DNA from: Candidatus Aenigmatarchaeota archaeon
Lineage (GTDB): Archaea > Aenigmatarchaeota > Aenigmatarchaeia > CG10238-14 > SpSt-28
DNA length: 10,787 nt
NCBI GenBank assembly: GCA_025058985.1
Contig: JANXEB010000051.1
Coordinates: 1-10,787 of the forward strand
Direction: 5' to 3'
Shown in pieces: positions 1 through 7,764 of this stretch. Position 1 is the first letter of the stretch. Every line of letters begins with the position of its first letter. Position numbers and translations under genes: made by a program. The notes beneath the pieces were generated by a model. The model was not told the DNA's origin, did no database searches, and was given only the letters and a program-made list of their open reading frames with translations.

Positions 1-280
1 TGGATTTTGATTTAACTACTTTTTCATTTTTTTTAATTAATTTTTTCAATATTTTTTTTGCTTCTTCTCTATCAGAAGCTTCAAAAACTTTTATACCTCT
101 TTTTTCCAAATTTTTTATGGCAATTTCTTTTATTTCTTTTAGATTTAATATTGATTTTTCTTTTATCTCTTTTATCTTTTTTTTAATTTCATTTATATCA
201 ATTGCTTCTAATTTTATTTTATAATTTTCAATCAATTTTTTCATATTTCTTTTAGCATTTTTTATTCTTTCTATTTCCAT
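1..280 (-). CDS. LutB/LldF-like LUD-domain protein, N-terminal part (runs off the left edge)
   Basis: Reading leftward from ATG at 280-278 there are 93 uninterrupted codons to the window edge, so only the N-terminus is present. The fragment is rich in Lys, Glu and Ile and mostly helical, then has GIKVFEASDREEAKKIL (residues 62-78) and ends in EKVVKSKS. In the LutB/LldF family (iron-sulfur subunit linked to lactate oxidation, Pfam LUD domain) the same order occurs: a helical N-terminus, a strand with a following acidic helix, then a KxVKSKSM motif. Full-length relatives continue with the rest of the LUD domain and often a ferredoxin-like Fe-S region, which cannot be checked here. The gene starts 25 bp after the phosphoesterase gene on the same strand and may be its operon partner. 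Family assignment is inferred from motif memory; the substrate in this organism is unknown. Confidence 0.62.
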   Translation of the reverse strand, partial: MEIERIKNAKRNMKKLIENYKIKLEAIDINEIKKKIKEIKEKSILNLKEIKEIAIKNLEKRGIKVFEASDREEAKKILKKLIKKNEKVVKSKS

Positions 281-305
281 TATAAATGATTTTGATTTTT
301 TATAA

Positions 306-812
306 TTAAAAGTATATTAGTTTTGCTTTATCTTTTTTTGAATTATAAATAGCTAAGCTAGCTTTTTTCATTTCTTCCCTATATTCTCTCACAAAACTTC
401 CAGGATTAATAAAAAGAACTTTTTCATATTTTTCAATTCTAGCTATATGATCGTGACCAGCGAAAACACAATTGTAATTTCCACATTTTATTAAAGCTTC
501 TGTGATTTCCTTTACATCACCATGATAAACAGCTATTTTTTTACTATTTATGTTTAAAAAGAAAAAATTAGAAAATTCTATATTGAGATCAAATTCTTTT
601 GCAAATTTAAAATGAAGATTTATATCACCAACATTATTTCCAAATAGAAATTTCATAGGACATTTTAGTTTTCTAAAATAGTAGAGAGTAAATGGAGAAA
701 CAATATCTCCACAATGTATTAACAATTCTATTTTTTCTTTTTCTAAAATTCTTATAGCTTTTTTTATTTCTTTTATTCTATCATGTGTATCGGAAATAAT
801 TCCTATTTTCAT
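306..812 (-). CDS. YfcE/MJ0936-family metallophosphoesterase
   Basis: The 168-residue protein is a compact calcineurin-like phosphoesterase. The metal-binding blocks are present in order: SDTHD (D8, H10), CGDIV (D36), GNN (N59), YHGD (H97) and GHDH (H120, H122), followed by the family NPGS sequence (137-140). Length and motif order match the MJ0936/YfcE group, small dimetal phosphodiesterases active in vitro on phosphodiester substrates; the natural substrate is generally unknown. No signal peptide or membrane segment is visible, so it should be cytosolic. The ATG at 812 leaves only 26 bp before the divergent gene at 839 and puts the SDTH motif at the usual extreme N-terminus, which supports this start. 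It probably heads a short operon with the LUD-domain gene downstream. Confidence 0.9.
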   Translation of the reverse strand: MKIGIISDTHDRIKEIKKAIRILEKEKIELLIHCGDIVSPFTLYYFRKLKCPMKFLFGNNVGDINLHFKFAKEFDLNIEFSNFFFLNINSKKIAVYHGDVKEITEALIKCGNYNCVFAGHDHIARIEKYEKVLFINPGSFVREYREEMKKASLAIYNSKKDKAKLIYF

Positions 813-838
813 AAATAAGTTTATTTTTAAAAAATTTT
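813..838. promoter_or_regulatory. Divergent promoter region, 26 bp, all but one base A/T in its core
   Basis: These 26 bases separate two start codons facing away from each other and must hold at least part of both promoters. They contain the near-palindrome AAATAA-GT-TTATTT (813-826) and then a TTTTTAAAAAATTTT run. No Shine-Dalgarno sequence is present for either gene. With so little room, TATA elements about 25 bp upstream would lie at or inside the opposite gene's first codons, which fits leaderless transcripts. The palindrome may be chance in such AT-rich DNA. Confidence 0.5.
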
Positions 839-1762
839 ATGAAAATTCTTCCAATAGCTTTTGATTCTTTTGGAGTAAGAAGTCAAGCAACTTTTGTTTT
901 AACTGATAAAAAAATTTTCATAGATCCTGGAATTGCTTTAGGGCCAATTAGATATGGTTTGCCTCCAGCTAGGGAAGAAATTTTAGCAATGGATTTTTTA
1001 AGAGAAAAAATTATTGAAAAGGCAAGGAAATGTGAAATAATAATAGTTACTCACTATCATTATGATCATCATCCATTTCCTTATGATAACGATATGTATT
1101 CTTTGTTTGAAGGAAAAATAGTTTTAACAAAAGATATAACTAAAGATATAAATTTTTCTGGCAAGAAAAGAGGAAAAATATTTTATGAAAAAATAAAAAA
1201 CTTAGCTAAGGAAGTTGTTTTTGCAGATGGTAAATATTTTGAATTTGGAAAAACAAAAATAAGATTTTCAAAAGGTGTTTGGCATGGTGAAGAAAATAGC
1301 AAAGTTGGTAGAGTTTTAACTTTTTCTATAAACTATAAAGAAGAAAAACTGTTTTTTGGAAGTGATGCGCAAAATTTAGCTAGCAAAGATGTCCTAGAGT
1401 TTGCAATAGAAGAAAATCCAGATTTTGCTATAATAGATGGTTATCCTACTATTTTTATTGGATATAAAATGAGTAAGGAGTCTTTCCAAAAATCAAAAAA
1501 CAATTTAAGAAATTTTTTAGAAAATACTAATGTTAAAACAATTATTTTAGATCATCATATAGTTAGAGATATTAGTTATAAAGAAAAAATAAAAGATTTA
1601 ATGGATTTTGCTAAAAGTTTGAAAAAAGAAATATTAACTGCAGCAGAATATTGTTGCTTAGATAACTTATTTTTAGAAGCTTGGAGAAGAAATTTACATG
1701 AAAATAAAATCGAAATAAATTTGAATAATTATTATAAAAAATTATTTAATGAAAGTAGTTGA
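839..1762 (+). CDS. UPF0282-family metallo-beta-lactamase-fold hydrolase
   Basis: The 307-residue protein has the metallo-beta-lactamase signature THYHYDHH (71-78; H72, H74, D76, H77). Further candidate metal ligands are H149 in VWHGEE, D176 in FFGSDAQ and H239/H240 in ILDHH. The N-terminal stretch SFGVRSQATFV, then DPGIALGP and GLPPAREE (40-47), is typical of the archaeal UPF0282 family, whose reaction is unknown. The fold suggests a cytosolic dinuclear metal hydrolase; the target could be a nucleic acid or a small ester, and the sequence does not decide. The ATG at 839 places the first strand correctly and has no ribosome binding site upstream. The gene overlaps the next one by 14 bp in another frame, so the two are probably cotranscribed and translationally coupled. 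Confidence 0.85.
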   Translation: MKILPIAFDSFGVRSQATFVLTDKKIFIDPGIALGPIRYGLPPAREEILAMDFLREKIIEKARKCEIIIVTHYHYDHHPFPYDNDMYSLFEGKIVLTKDITKDINFSGKKRGKIFYEKIKNLAKEVVFADGKYFEFGKTKIRFSKGVWHGEENSKVGRVLTFSINYKEEKLFFGSDAQNLASKDVLEFAIEENPDFAIIDGYPTIFIGYKMSKESFQKSKNNLRNFLENTNVKTIILDHHIVRDISYKEKIKDLMDFAKSLKKEILTAAEYCCLDNLFLEAWRRNLHENKIEINLNNYYKKLFNESS

Positions 1763-2339
1763 AACTGATTTAACTAAGGCAAAGTTTTACCATTTTTATC
1801 CATGCATACCTTGCGTGATTGTTGTAAAATATAAAGAAAAAATAAATGGAATGACAGCTGCATGGAACATTGGCTTATCCTTTAATCCACCTTTATTCGG
1901 AGTTTCAATTTCTCCAAATAGGTTTACTTATTCTTTATTAAAAAATGCAAAAGAATTTACTGCAAATTTTTTATCTTTTGATTATCTGAAAACAATTGCT
2001 TCTTTTGGAAGAACTTCTGGAAGAAATATTGATAAGTTTAAAAATTTTAGAGTAGAAACTGAGGAATCTAAGTTCATTTCTTCTCCTATATTAAAAAATG
2101 CATATGCTTCATATGAATGTAAAGTTGTTAATATTTTTAATGTTGGAGATCATGATTTATTTGTTGGAAAAATTTTAGCTGTTCATTATGATGAAGATCT
2201 TTTCGAAAAAGATACCAAGATACCTTCAGTAGAGAAAATTAAGTTTAGTTTTTACTTAGGTTCAGATTTTTATTTTACTCAAAAAAGTTTTGAAAAAGTT
2301 AAATTTGGTGAAGAAGAAGTTTTAAAATCTTCCTATTAA
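1749..2339 (+). CDS. Flavin-reductase-like FMN-binding split-barrel protein
   Basis: The 196-residue protein has the layout of the flavin reductase/flavoredoxin domain: an N-terminal YPCIPCVIVV strand, NGMTAAWNIGLSFNPPLFGVSI (33-54) as the flavin-contacting region, a GRTSGRN turn (87-93), and GDHDLFVGKILAV (133-145), a conserved C-terminal block of the family. Members bind FMN and work as NAD(P)H:flavin reductases or as electron carriers (flavoredoxins). No membrane segment is seen. C19 and C22 form a CxxC-like pair (C-I-P-C) near the start, which could be redox active or simply structural. The ATG at 1749 lies inside the end of the preceding metallo-hydrolase gene. The 3' end overlaps the convergent ATPase gene by 18 bp, leaving no room for an independent intergenic terminator. 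Confidence 0.85.
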   Translation: MKVVETDLTKAKFYHFYPCIPCVIVVKYKEKINGMTAAWNIGLSFNPPLFGVSISPNRFTYSLLKNAKEFTANFLSFDYLKTIASFGRTSGRNIDKFKNFRVETEESKFISSPILKNAYASYECKVVNIFNVGDHDLFVGKILAVHYDEDLFEKDTKIPSVEKIKFSFYLGSDFYFTQKSFEKVKFGEEEVLKSSY

Positions 2340-4976
2340 AAATCTTGGAGACAAGAACAATCCTGTAGAAGATAGTCCAACAATAATTAACCAATCTATT
2401 ATATTTAATGAAACAGTTCCAAAAATTGGCTGGAGAAATGGTGTATAAATTACGAGAAGTTGCATTAAAATAGATATAAATACTCCTAATATTAAGTATT
2501 TGTTTGAGGTTATTCCAATACTAAATATAGATTTTTCTTCGGATCTACAATTAAAAGCAAAGAATAATTGAAACATTACACCAACAGTAAAAGTTACTGT
2601 TCTGGCTTTCTCTATACTACTACCAATTGATAAATAGTAAATAAAAGCAATTATTTCTGTTACTAACGCTAATGTGCCAGCAGCTATTAAAAATAACTTC
2701 ATTCCATGTAATACACCATGCTTAGGATTTCTTGGTTTTTTCTTCATAACTTCAGGATCTCTAGGTTCTGCTGTTAAAGCTAAAGCAGGTGGACCATCTG
2801 TAACAAGGTTTAACCATAAAACTTGAATTGGTAATAAAGGTAGTGGTAGCCTTGCTAGTTTTGTTATTGAAACCAAAAAAATTTCACTTAAGTTTATTGT
2901 TAATAAATATCTTATGAATTTTCTAATATTTCCATAAATTCTTCTTCCCTCTTCAACTGCTTTAACAATTGTAGCAAAATTATCATCTACTAAAATAATA
3001 TTAGAAGCTTCCTTAGCTACATCTGTACCTTTTTTACCCATAGCAACTCCTATGTCCGAAAATTTTAGAGCTGGAGCATCATTAACACCATCACCGGTAA
3101 CAGCAACCATATGACCTCTTTTTTTCAAAGCTTTTACAATTCTCAATTTGTGTTCTGGAGTAACTCTTGCATAAACCAAAACATCTTCTACTATTTTTTC
3201 AAGTTCTTCATCGCTCAATTTATCTAATTCTTCTCCAGTTAGTGTTTTCTCACTTTTTTTAATTAAACCTATTTCTTTTGCTATTGTAATAGCTGTTAGT
3301 AAATGATCTCCAGTTAGCATTATAACTTTAATTCCAGCTTGTTTACAAATTTTAATAGCTTCTTTAACTTCTCTTCTAGGAGGATCATACATACCAACTA
3401 ATCCAACAAAAACCATATCTTTTTCAACTATATTTATTCTAAAATCTTCACTTGTTAATTTTTTATAAGCTAGAGCTAAAACTCTTAATCCATTTTTTGC
3501 CATTTCTTTTACTTTATTAGTTATGAGTTCCTTCTCTTTTCTATTAAGTAGTTTTATCTTAGAGTCTTTTAAAATATATTTGCAAATATTTATTACAGAT
3601 TCTGGCGCACCCTTAGTATAAGCAAAAATTTCATTATTAATAGTGTGAATAGTTGTCATTCTTTTTCTTTCTGATGAAAATGGTAATTCTGCTATTCTCG
3701 GATATTTTTTATTTAATTCTTCTTGCCAAATATTTGCTTTTGCTGCTAAAACTGTTAATGCACCTTCAGTAGGATCACCAACTATATACCAATCGTTTTC
3801 TTTAATTAATTTTGTATCGTTACATAAAGCAGAAATAGTAAGCAATAGTTGTATATCTTCATATTTATTAACATCTATATTTTTTCCTTTTTCTTTAAAA
3901 TTTCCAAATGGTTTGAATCCTATTCCAGTAACATCTATTTCTTTTCCACTAATATAAATTTTTTTTACTGTCATTTCATTAGATGTTATTGTTCCGGTTT
4001 TATCAGTACATATTACAGTTACACATCCAAGAGTTTCAACTGCAGACATTTTTCTTACTATTGCATTATTTTTAGCCATATTATGTACACCAATAGCTAA
4101 TGTTATTGTAATAAGTGTTGGTAAAACTTCTGGAACAGCTGCTACAGCTAGTGTCGTTACTAATAACAACATATCCATAATTTTCTCACCGGTTAAAATA
4201 CCTAATAAAAATAGTGATATGGAAATGAAGAAAATAAAAATGGCTAACCATTTTATGAATTGTGTCAATTTTATTTGTAGCGGGATTTCTTCCTTTTTTT
4301 CTTCAACTAATTTAGCAATTCTTCCTATTTCTGTATTTGCTCCAGTTTCAACAACAACAGCTTTTCCTCTACCATAAGTAACTATAGTTCCCATGAAAAC
4401 CATATTTCTTCTTTCTGCAAGTGCAGCTTCTTTAATTACGGATAGTTGTTTTTGTACCGGTATAGATTCTCCAGTTAAAATAGATTCATCTACTTGAAGA
4501 TCTATAACTTCTATTAAACGAGCATCTGCTGGCACTCTATCTCCAGTTTGCAGAACTATTACATCTCCAGGAACTAATTTATTAGCTGGAATTTCTTTTA
4601 TCAAACCACTTCTTATTACTCTAGTTTTTGGAACGAAAAATTTTTTTAAAGCATGCACAGCTCTTTCAGCTCTATATTCCTGAATAAATCCTAAAAATAT
4701 TGATAAAAGTATTAGAGAAAGAATTGTAAAAGCTTCTAAACCCTTTCCCATTATAAATGATAGCAATGTTGCACATAGTAGAATTAAAATAAAATAACTC
4801 TTCAATTGTCTAATTAGTATTGGAATTATTTCAACCTCTTTTACTTCTCTAATTTCATTCAAACCAAATTTTTCTATTCTTTTCTCTGCTTCACCTTCAC
4901 TTAATCCATTTTCAGATGTATTTAATATTTTAAAAATTTCTTCAATACTTTTTGCATACCATTTTTTGTCGTTCAT
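2322..4976 (-). CDS. P-type cation-transporting ATPase, Ca2+-ATPase (P2A) type
   Basis: The 884-residue membrane pump has the complete P-type core: N-terminal cation ATPase domain (1-70), LTGES in the actuator domain (167-171), phosphorylated aspartate in CTDKTGT (D325), KGAPE in the nucleotide domain (455-459), DPPR (531-534), TGD (555-557) and TGDGVNDAP (627-635). About ten membrane helices are predicted. Helix M4 has PEVLP (E283), M5 has N695 and E698, and M6 has N723, T726 and D727, the set used for Ca2+ in SERCA. DGPPA (727-731) and the M8 stretch ending CRSEEKSIF resemble secretory-pathway (PMR1/SPCA) pumps; the SERCA M8 glutamate appears to be Gln (Q803). Ca2+ export, possibly Mn2+, is the best inference. 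The gene is coupled to thyA by an ATGA overlap, and its ATG at 4976 fits the family's N-terminus. Confidence 0.92.
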   Translation of the reverse strand: MNDKKWYAKSIEEIFKILNTSENGLSEGEAEKRIEKFGLNEIREVKEVEIIPILIRQLKSYFILILLCATLLSFIMGKGLEAFTILSLILLSIFLGFIQEYRAERAVHALKKFFVPKTRVIRSGLIKEIPANKLVPGDVIVLQTGDRVPADARLIEVIDLQVDESILTGESIPVQKQLSVIKEAALAERRNMVFMGTIVTYGRGKAVVVETGANTEIGRIAKLVEEKKEEIPLQIKLTQFIKWLAIFIFFISISLFLLGILTGEKIMDMLLLVTTLAVAAVPEVLPTLITITLAIGVHNMAKNNAIVRKMSAVETLGCVTVICTDKTGTITSNEMTVKKIYISGKEIDVTGIGFKPFGNFKEKGKNIDVNKYEDIQLLLTISALCNDTKLIKENDWYIVGDPTEGALTVLAAKANIWQEELNKKYPRIAELPFSSERKRMTTIHTINNEIFAYTKGAPESVINICKYILKDSKIKLLNRKEKELITNKVKEMAKNGLRVLALAYKKLTSEDFRINIVEKDMVFVGLVGMYDPPRREVKEAIKICKQAGIKVIMLTGDHLLTAITIAKEIGLIKKSEKTLTGEELDKLSDEELEKIVEDVLVYARVTPEHKLRIVKALKKRGHMVAVTGDGVNDAPALKFSDIGVAMGKKGTDVAKEASNIILVDDNFATIVKAVEEGRRIYGNIRKFIRYLLTINLSEIFLVSITKLARLPLPLLPIQVLWLNLVTDGPPALALTAEPRDPEVMKKKPRNPKHGVLHGMKLFLIAAGTLALVTEIIAFIYYLSIGSSIEKARTVTFTVGVMFQLFFAFNCRSEEKSIFSIGITSNKYLILGVFISILMQLLVIYTPFLQPIFGTVSLNIIDWLIIVGLSSTGLFLSPRFLIGRF

Positions 4977-6379
4977 GTTCTATCTTGAATATATTTTTCT
5001 TTTCTTTTCAATTTTTCAAAAGCTGTTTTTATTTCTTTCCCTAAGTAAAGAGCATGATTAAAAGAGCTAAACATAATATCTCCTTTTAATGCATTATAGA
5101 TTTCTTCAAAATTATTACTTTCTATTCTAAAAGATATTTGAGAAGTCTTAGGTACTCTCTGCTCCAAAACAACTTTATTGTCTTTTAAAAAAATCAAAAA
5201 ATTACCTTTCGGATCTTCAACAAACTCTTTTTTTACATTTATATTTTTAGATAAAATTCTTTTAACTAACTCCCAATCGTGTTTGTAGATATGAGCACTA
5301 GTACTAATTGTAGTTATTGTACCCAGTTCATAATTTGTGTTAGCTCTTTTATTAATTTCCTTAGTTATATATTCAGCTAATTTTATTTGAGCAACTATAT
5401 TTATAGGCCATCCTTTAACCATATCATTGCTTCTAATCCAAATAGTATGATTATAATAATTTTCTGTAATGGTTCCTTGAATTCCAATTATACAAGGAGG
5501 GTTTTTACTATTTTGATCTATTTCATGATCCCAACTAATAACTAAAGCCCTTCTGGAGTATGGAGTTTTAGAAAGCTTATTTATCAAATACTCTATCTGA
5601 TTTTTTCCAAATCTGTGTTTAAATATTCTTTCTCCATATGTATATGCAACACTACTTTCTTTTTTTGCAGATAAAACTTCATTTATATGTTTTTCAAAAA
5701 TTTTTTTATCTAGATATTTAAAAAACTTTTCTTCTATTTTATAATAAGAGCTATACAAACCAATTGTAATCATTAAATTCAGATATTCTTTTTGAGGTTC
5801 TTCATATTCACTGTATTTAATACTACCAAATTTTGTTATTAAATCTAAAGCTTTTATCCAAGCTCTAAAAACGCTAGTTTCATAGATGTAATGTCCGCTT
5901 AATGGAATTGGCCAGGAATGTAGTTTTACCTTTTCCTCAACTTTTAAGTTAATAATTTCTCTAATCTCTTTTGCATCTTCTTCAAAATTTTTTTCTATCA
6001 CATTTTCTAATTTCTTAAAATTTTTCTTTTCAAATTCTTTTCTTAGATCTAAAAGCTCTATGCTTTCTATTATTTTTTTAACTTTATCTTTTGGTAAAAT
6101 AATTGTATTAGTTATTTCTTTATTTTCAAATACTTTTTTTAGAGTTTCTCCACTTATAGAAAGGTCTGAACCAAATAGTATTAACTTATTAATTTTTGGA
6201 AATTGTGATAGTGTTTCTAAAATATAATTAATGCCATATGAGGTATAAGTAGTTCCTATTATTGCAATTTTATTTTTTATTCTTTTGGATAATTTTGAAA
6301 TAATAAATTCTTTAATAGTCCATAGTGTAGAAATTGCAATATTACTGTTTTTGTTTAATATTATAATATCTTTATTCAT
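4973..6379 (-). CDS. thyA: Thymidylate synthase, archaeal (methanogen) type, with extra N- and C-terminal domains
   Basis: At 468 residues this is about twice the usual core length. The middle part (about 150-375) carries the ThyA catalytic residues: YSRRA (R276, R277, phosphate contacts from the partner subunit), NPPC (C296, nucleophile), WIRSNDMVKGWPINI (315-328, with N327 where dUMP-specific enzymes have Asn and dCMP hydroxymethylases Asp), and SAHIYKHDW (H363, Y365). It should convert dUMP to dTMP using a one-carbon donor. Residues 1-110, with IAIIGTTYTS and LILFGSDLSISGETL, look like the MtrA-like/pterin-associated domain seen in methanogen proteins. The C-terminal DPKGNFLIFL to NHALYLGKEI region (389-450) resembles DUF4346. 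The extra domains are less certain than the core. It is the first gene of a pair with the ATPase and has no Shine-Dalgarno sequence. Confidence 0.85.
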   Translation of the reverse strand: MNKDIIILNKNSNIAISTLWTIKEFIISKLSKRIKNKIAIIGTTYTSYGINYILETLSQFPKINKLILFGSDLSISGETLKKVFENKEITNTIILPKDKVKKIIESIELLDLRKEFEKKNFKKLENVIEKNFEEDAKEIREIINLKVEEKVKLHSWPIPLSGHYIYETSVFRAWIKALDLITKFGSIKYSEYEEPQKEYLNLMITIGLYSSYYKIEEKFFKYLDKKIFEKHINEVLSAKKESSVAYTYGERIFKHRFGKNQIEYLINKLSKTPYSRRALVISWDHEIDQNSKNPPCIIGIQGTITENYYNHTIWIRSNDMVKGWPINIVAQIKLAEYITKEINKRANTNYELGTITTISTSAHIYKHDWELVKRILSKNINVKKEFVEDPKGNFLIFLKDNKVVLEQRVPKTSQISFRIESNNFEEIYNALKGDIMFSSFNHALYLGKEIKTAFEKLKRKEKYIQDRT

Positions 6380-6475
6380 ATATATTTTTTAGAAATAGGA
6401 AAGATGAGTTAAACTACTACAAAAGTAGTGAGTAAGTTTTAAAACATAAATTTAAATAAAATCATAACTTATTTT
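6380..6475. promoter_or_regulatory. Divergent thyA / asnS intergenic promoter region
   Basis: The 96 bp between the two diverging start codons are AT-rich. On the plus strand, AAATTTAAATA (6448-6458) is a good archaeal TATA-box candidate, its centre about 21-25 nt before the asnS ATG. That position predicts a leaderless or almost leaderless asnS mRNA. On the minus strand no comparable box is clear for thyA; GTTTAACT near 6406-6413 is a weak candidate. No Shine-Dalgarno motif precedes either gene. The inverted repeat listed separately lies between the two. Confidence 0.6.
6416..6429. repeat. Small perfect inverted repeat between the thyA and asnS promoters
   Basis: ACTAC-AAAA-GTAGT is a perfect 5-bp inverted repeat with a 4-base spacer, preceded by another ACT (so ACTACTAC on the left arm). 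It sits 37 bp from the thyA start and 46 bp from the asnS start. This is too far upstream to lie in a leaderless asnS message, so a DNA operator is likelier than an RNA hairpin. It has more G/C than its surroundings, but 5-bp arms can occur by chance. Confidence 0.4.
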
Positions 6476-7762
6476 ATGATTTCAGAAATACTAAAAGGTA
6501 ATTTAACAGAAAAAGAAGTTGAGATTAAAGGATGGATTCATAACAAAAGAAGTTCTGGCAGTATAGTTTTTTTTATAATAAGGGATGGAAGTGGTATAAT
6601 ACAAGCGGTTGGAAAAAAAGACGAGTTAAAAAATTTTGAAGAAATAGAAAAGCTAACATTAGAAAGTTCTATTAAGATAAAAGGAATTGTTAAGAAAGAA
6701 GAAAGAGCTCCAGGAGGTTATGAGGTAGAGATAAAAGAAATGAATATTTTACAAAGAGCGGATGAGGACTTTCCTTTTATGAGAAAACATAAGTTTAATG
6801 TAAACTTTATAATGAAGAATAGACATCTTTGGTTAAGAAGTGAAAAAATGTTTAAAGTTTTAACTATAAGAAGTGAAGTAATTCAGCAGATAAGGAATTG
6901 GTTTTTAGAAAATGGATATAAAGAGTTTCAAAGTCCAATTTTTGTTAGTGGTGCTTGCGAAGGTGGTTCTACGTTGTTTGAAGTTAATTATTTTGGTAGA
7001 AAAGCTTATTTAACGCAGAGCTGGCAGCTTTATGCCGAGGCAGCTATCTTCAGCTTGGGTAAAATATTTACTATAGCTCCAAGTTTTAGAGCAGAGAAAT
7101 CAAAAACTAGAAGACATTTAACTGAATATTGGCATGTGGAAGCAGAAATACCATTTTGCGGTTTAGATGATTTATTAAAAGAAGAGGAAAGTTTAGTTTG
7201 TTATGTTTGTAATAAGATTGGTGAAAAGTTCGAAAATTGGCTAAAAGAGTTTGGTAGAGATGCAAAATACCTTAAAGGTCTTTCTCCGCCATTTCCAAGA
7301 ATCAAATATAAGGAGGCGATAGAAATTCTGCAAAATAAGAATGTTAACATACAATACGGAAATGATTTAGGAGCTGATGAAGAAAAAATTTTAACTCAAG
7401 AATTTGAAACTCCTTTTTTTGTGACACATTTTCCAAAAGGTATAAAGGCTTTTTATCATAAAATAGATAGAGAGAATCCAAATGTTACTTTAAGTGCAGA
7501 TTTGCTAGCGCCGGAAGGTTATGGGGAAATTATCGGTTCTGGAGAAAGAGAAGATAACTATCAAATTCTTAAAAAAAGAGTTGAAGAAGAGGGCTTAAGT
7601 GTTAAAGAGTATAAATGGTATTTAGATTTAAGAAGATACGGATCTGTCCAACATTCTGGTTTTGGTTTGGGTTTAGAAAGGTTTATAATGTGGATATGTA
7701 AGTTAAAGCATATAAGAGAAACTATTGCTTTTCCAAGATTAATAGGTAAAATTCATTTTTAA
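6476..7762 (+). CDS. asnS: Asparaginyl-tRNA synthetase (class IIb)
   Basis: The 428-residue enzyme joins asparagine to tRNA-Asn. Residues 1-95 form the OB-fold anticodon-binding domain (VEIKGWIHNKRSSG, FFIIRDGSGIIQAV). The class II catalytic domain follows: motif 1 around residues 135-155 (FQSPIF), LTQSWQLYAEA (179-189), motif 2 FRAEKSKTRRHLTEYWHVEA (204-223) and motif 3 GFGLGLER (395-402). The sequence RHLTEYWHVEAE is typical of AsnRS, whereas archaeal AspRS has a different, T-N/I-D-rich version. The OB domain also argues against the shortened asparagine-synthetase-like paralogue that lacks it. Length is normal for archaeal AsnRS. Its presence implies direct Asn-tRNA formation, though it does not exclude an amidotransferase route. 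ATG 6476 lies just downstream of a TATA-like box; the nitroreductase gene follows after 2 bp. Confidence 0.93.
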   Translation: MISEILKGNLTEKEVEIKGWIHNKRSSGSIVFFIIRDGSGIIQAVGKKDELKNFEEIEKLTLESSIKIKGIVKKEERAPGGYEVEIKEMNILQRADEDFPFMRKHKFNVNFIMKNRHLWLRSEKMFKVLTIRSEVIQQIRNWFLENGYKEFQSPIFVSGACEGGSTLFEVNYFGRKAYLTQSWQLYAEAAIFSLGKIFTIAPSFRAEKSKTRRHLTEYWHVEAEIPFCGLDDLLKEEESLVCYVCNKIGEKFENWLKEFGRDAKYLKGLSPPFPRIKYKEAIEILQNKNVNIQYGNDLGADEEKILTQEFETPFFVTHFPKGIKAFYHKIDRENPNVTLSADLLAPEGYGEIIGSGEREDNYQILKKRVEEEGLSVKEYKWYLDLRRYGSVQHSGFGLGLERFIMWICKLKHIRETIAFPRLIGKIHF

Positions 7763-7764
7763 TT

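Noticed and set aside
1..305. T-rich stretch as a noncoding or terminator region
   Set aside because: On the minus strand it is a continuous Lys/Ile/Glu-rich coding frame with a recognisable LUD-type motif; the T runs are AAA codons.
813..826. AAATAA-GT-TTATTT palindrome as a specific operator
   Set aside because: It is entirely A/T apart from the centre, and such palindromes are expected often by chance in this base composition.
3849..4100. Plus-strand open frame of 83 codons
   Set aside because: It lies wholly within the ATPase gene on the opposite strand and encodes a Phe/Tyr/Ser/Ile-rich low-complexity sequence; it is a shadow frame.
6476..7762. Aspartyl-tRNA synthetase or asparagine-synthetase-like paralogue
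   Set aside because: Motif 2 RHLTEYWHVEAE is AsnRS-like, and the full OB-fold anticodon domain is present.
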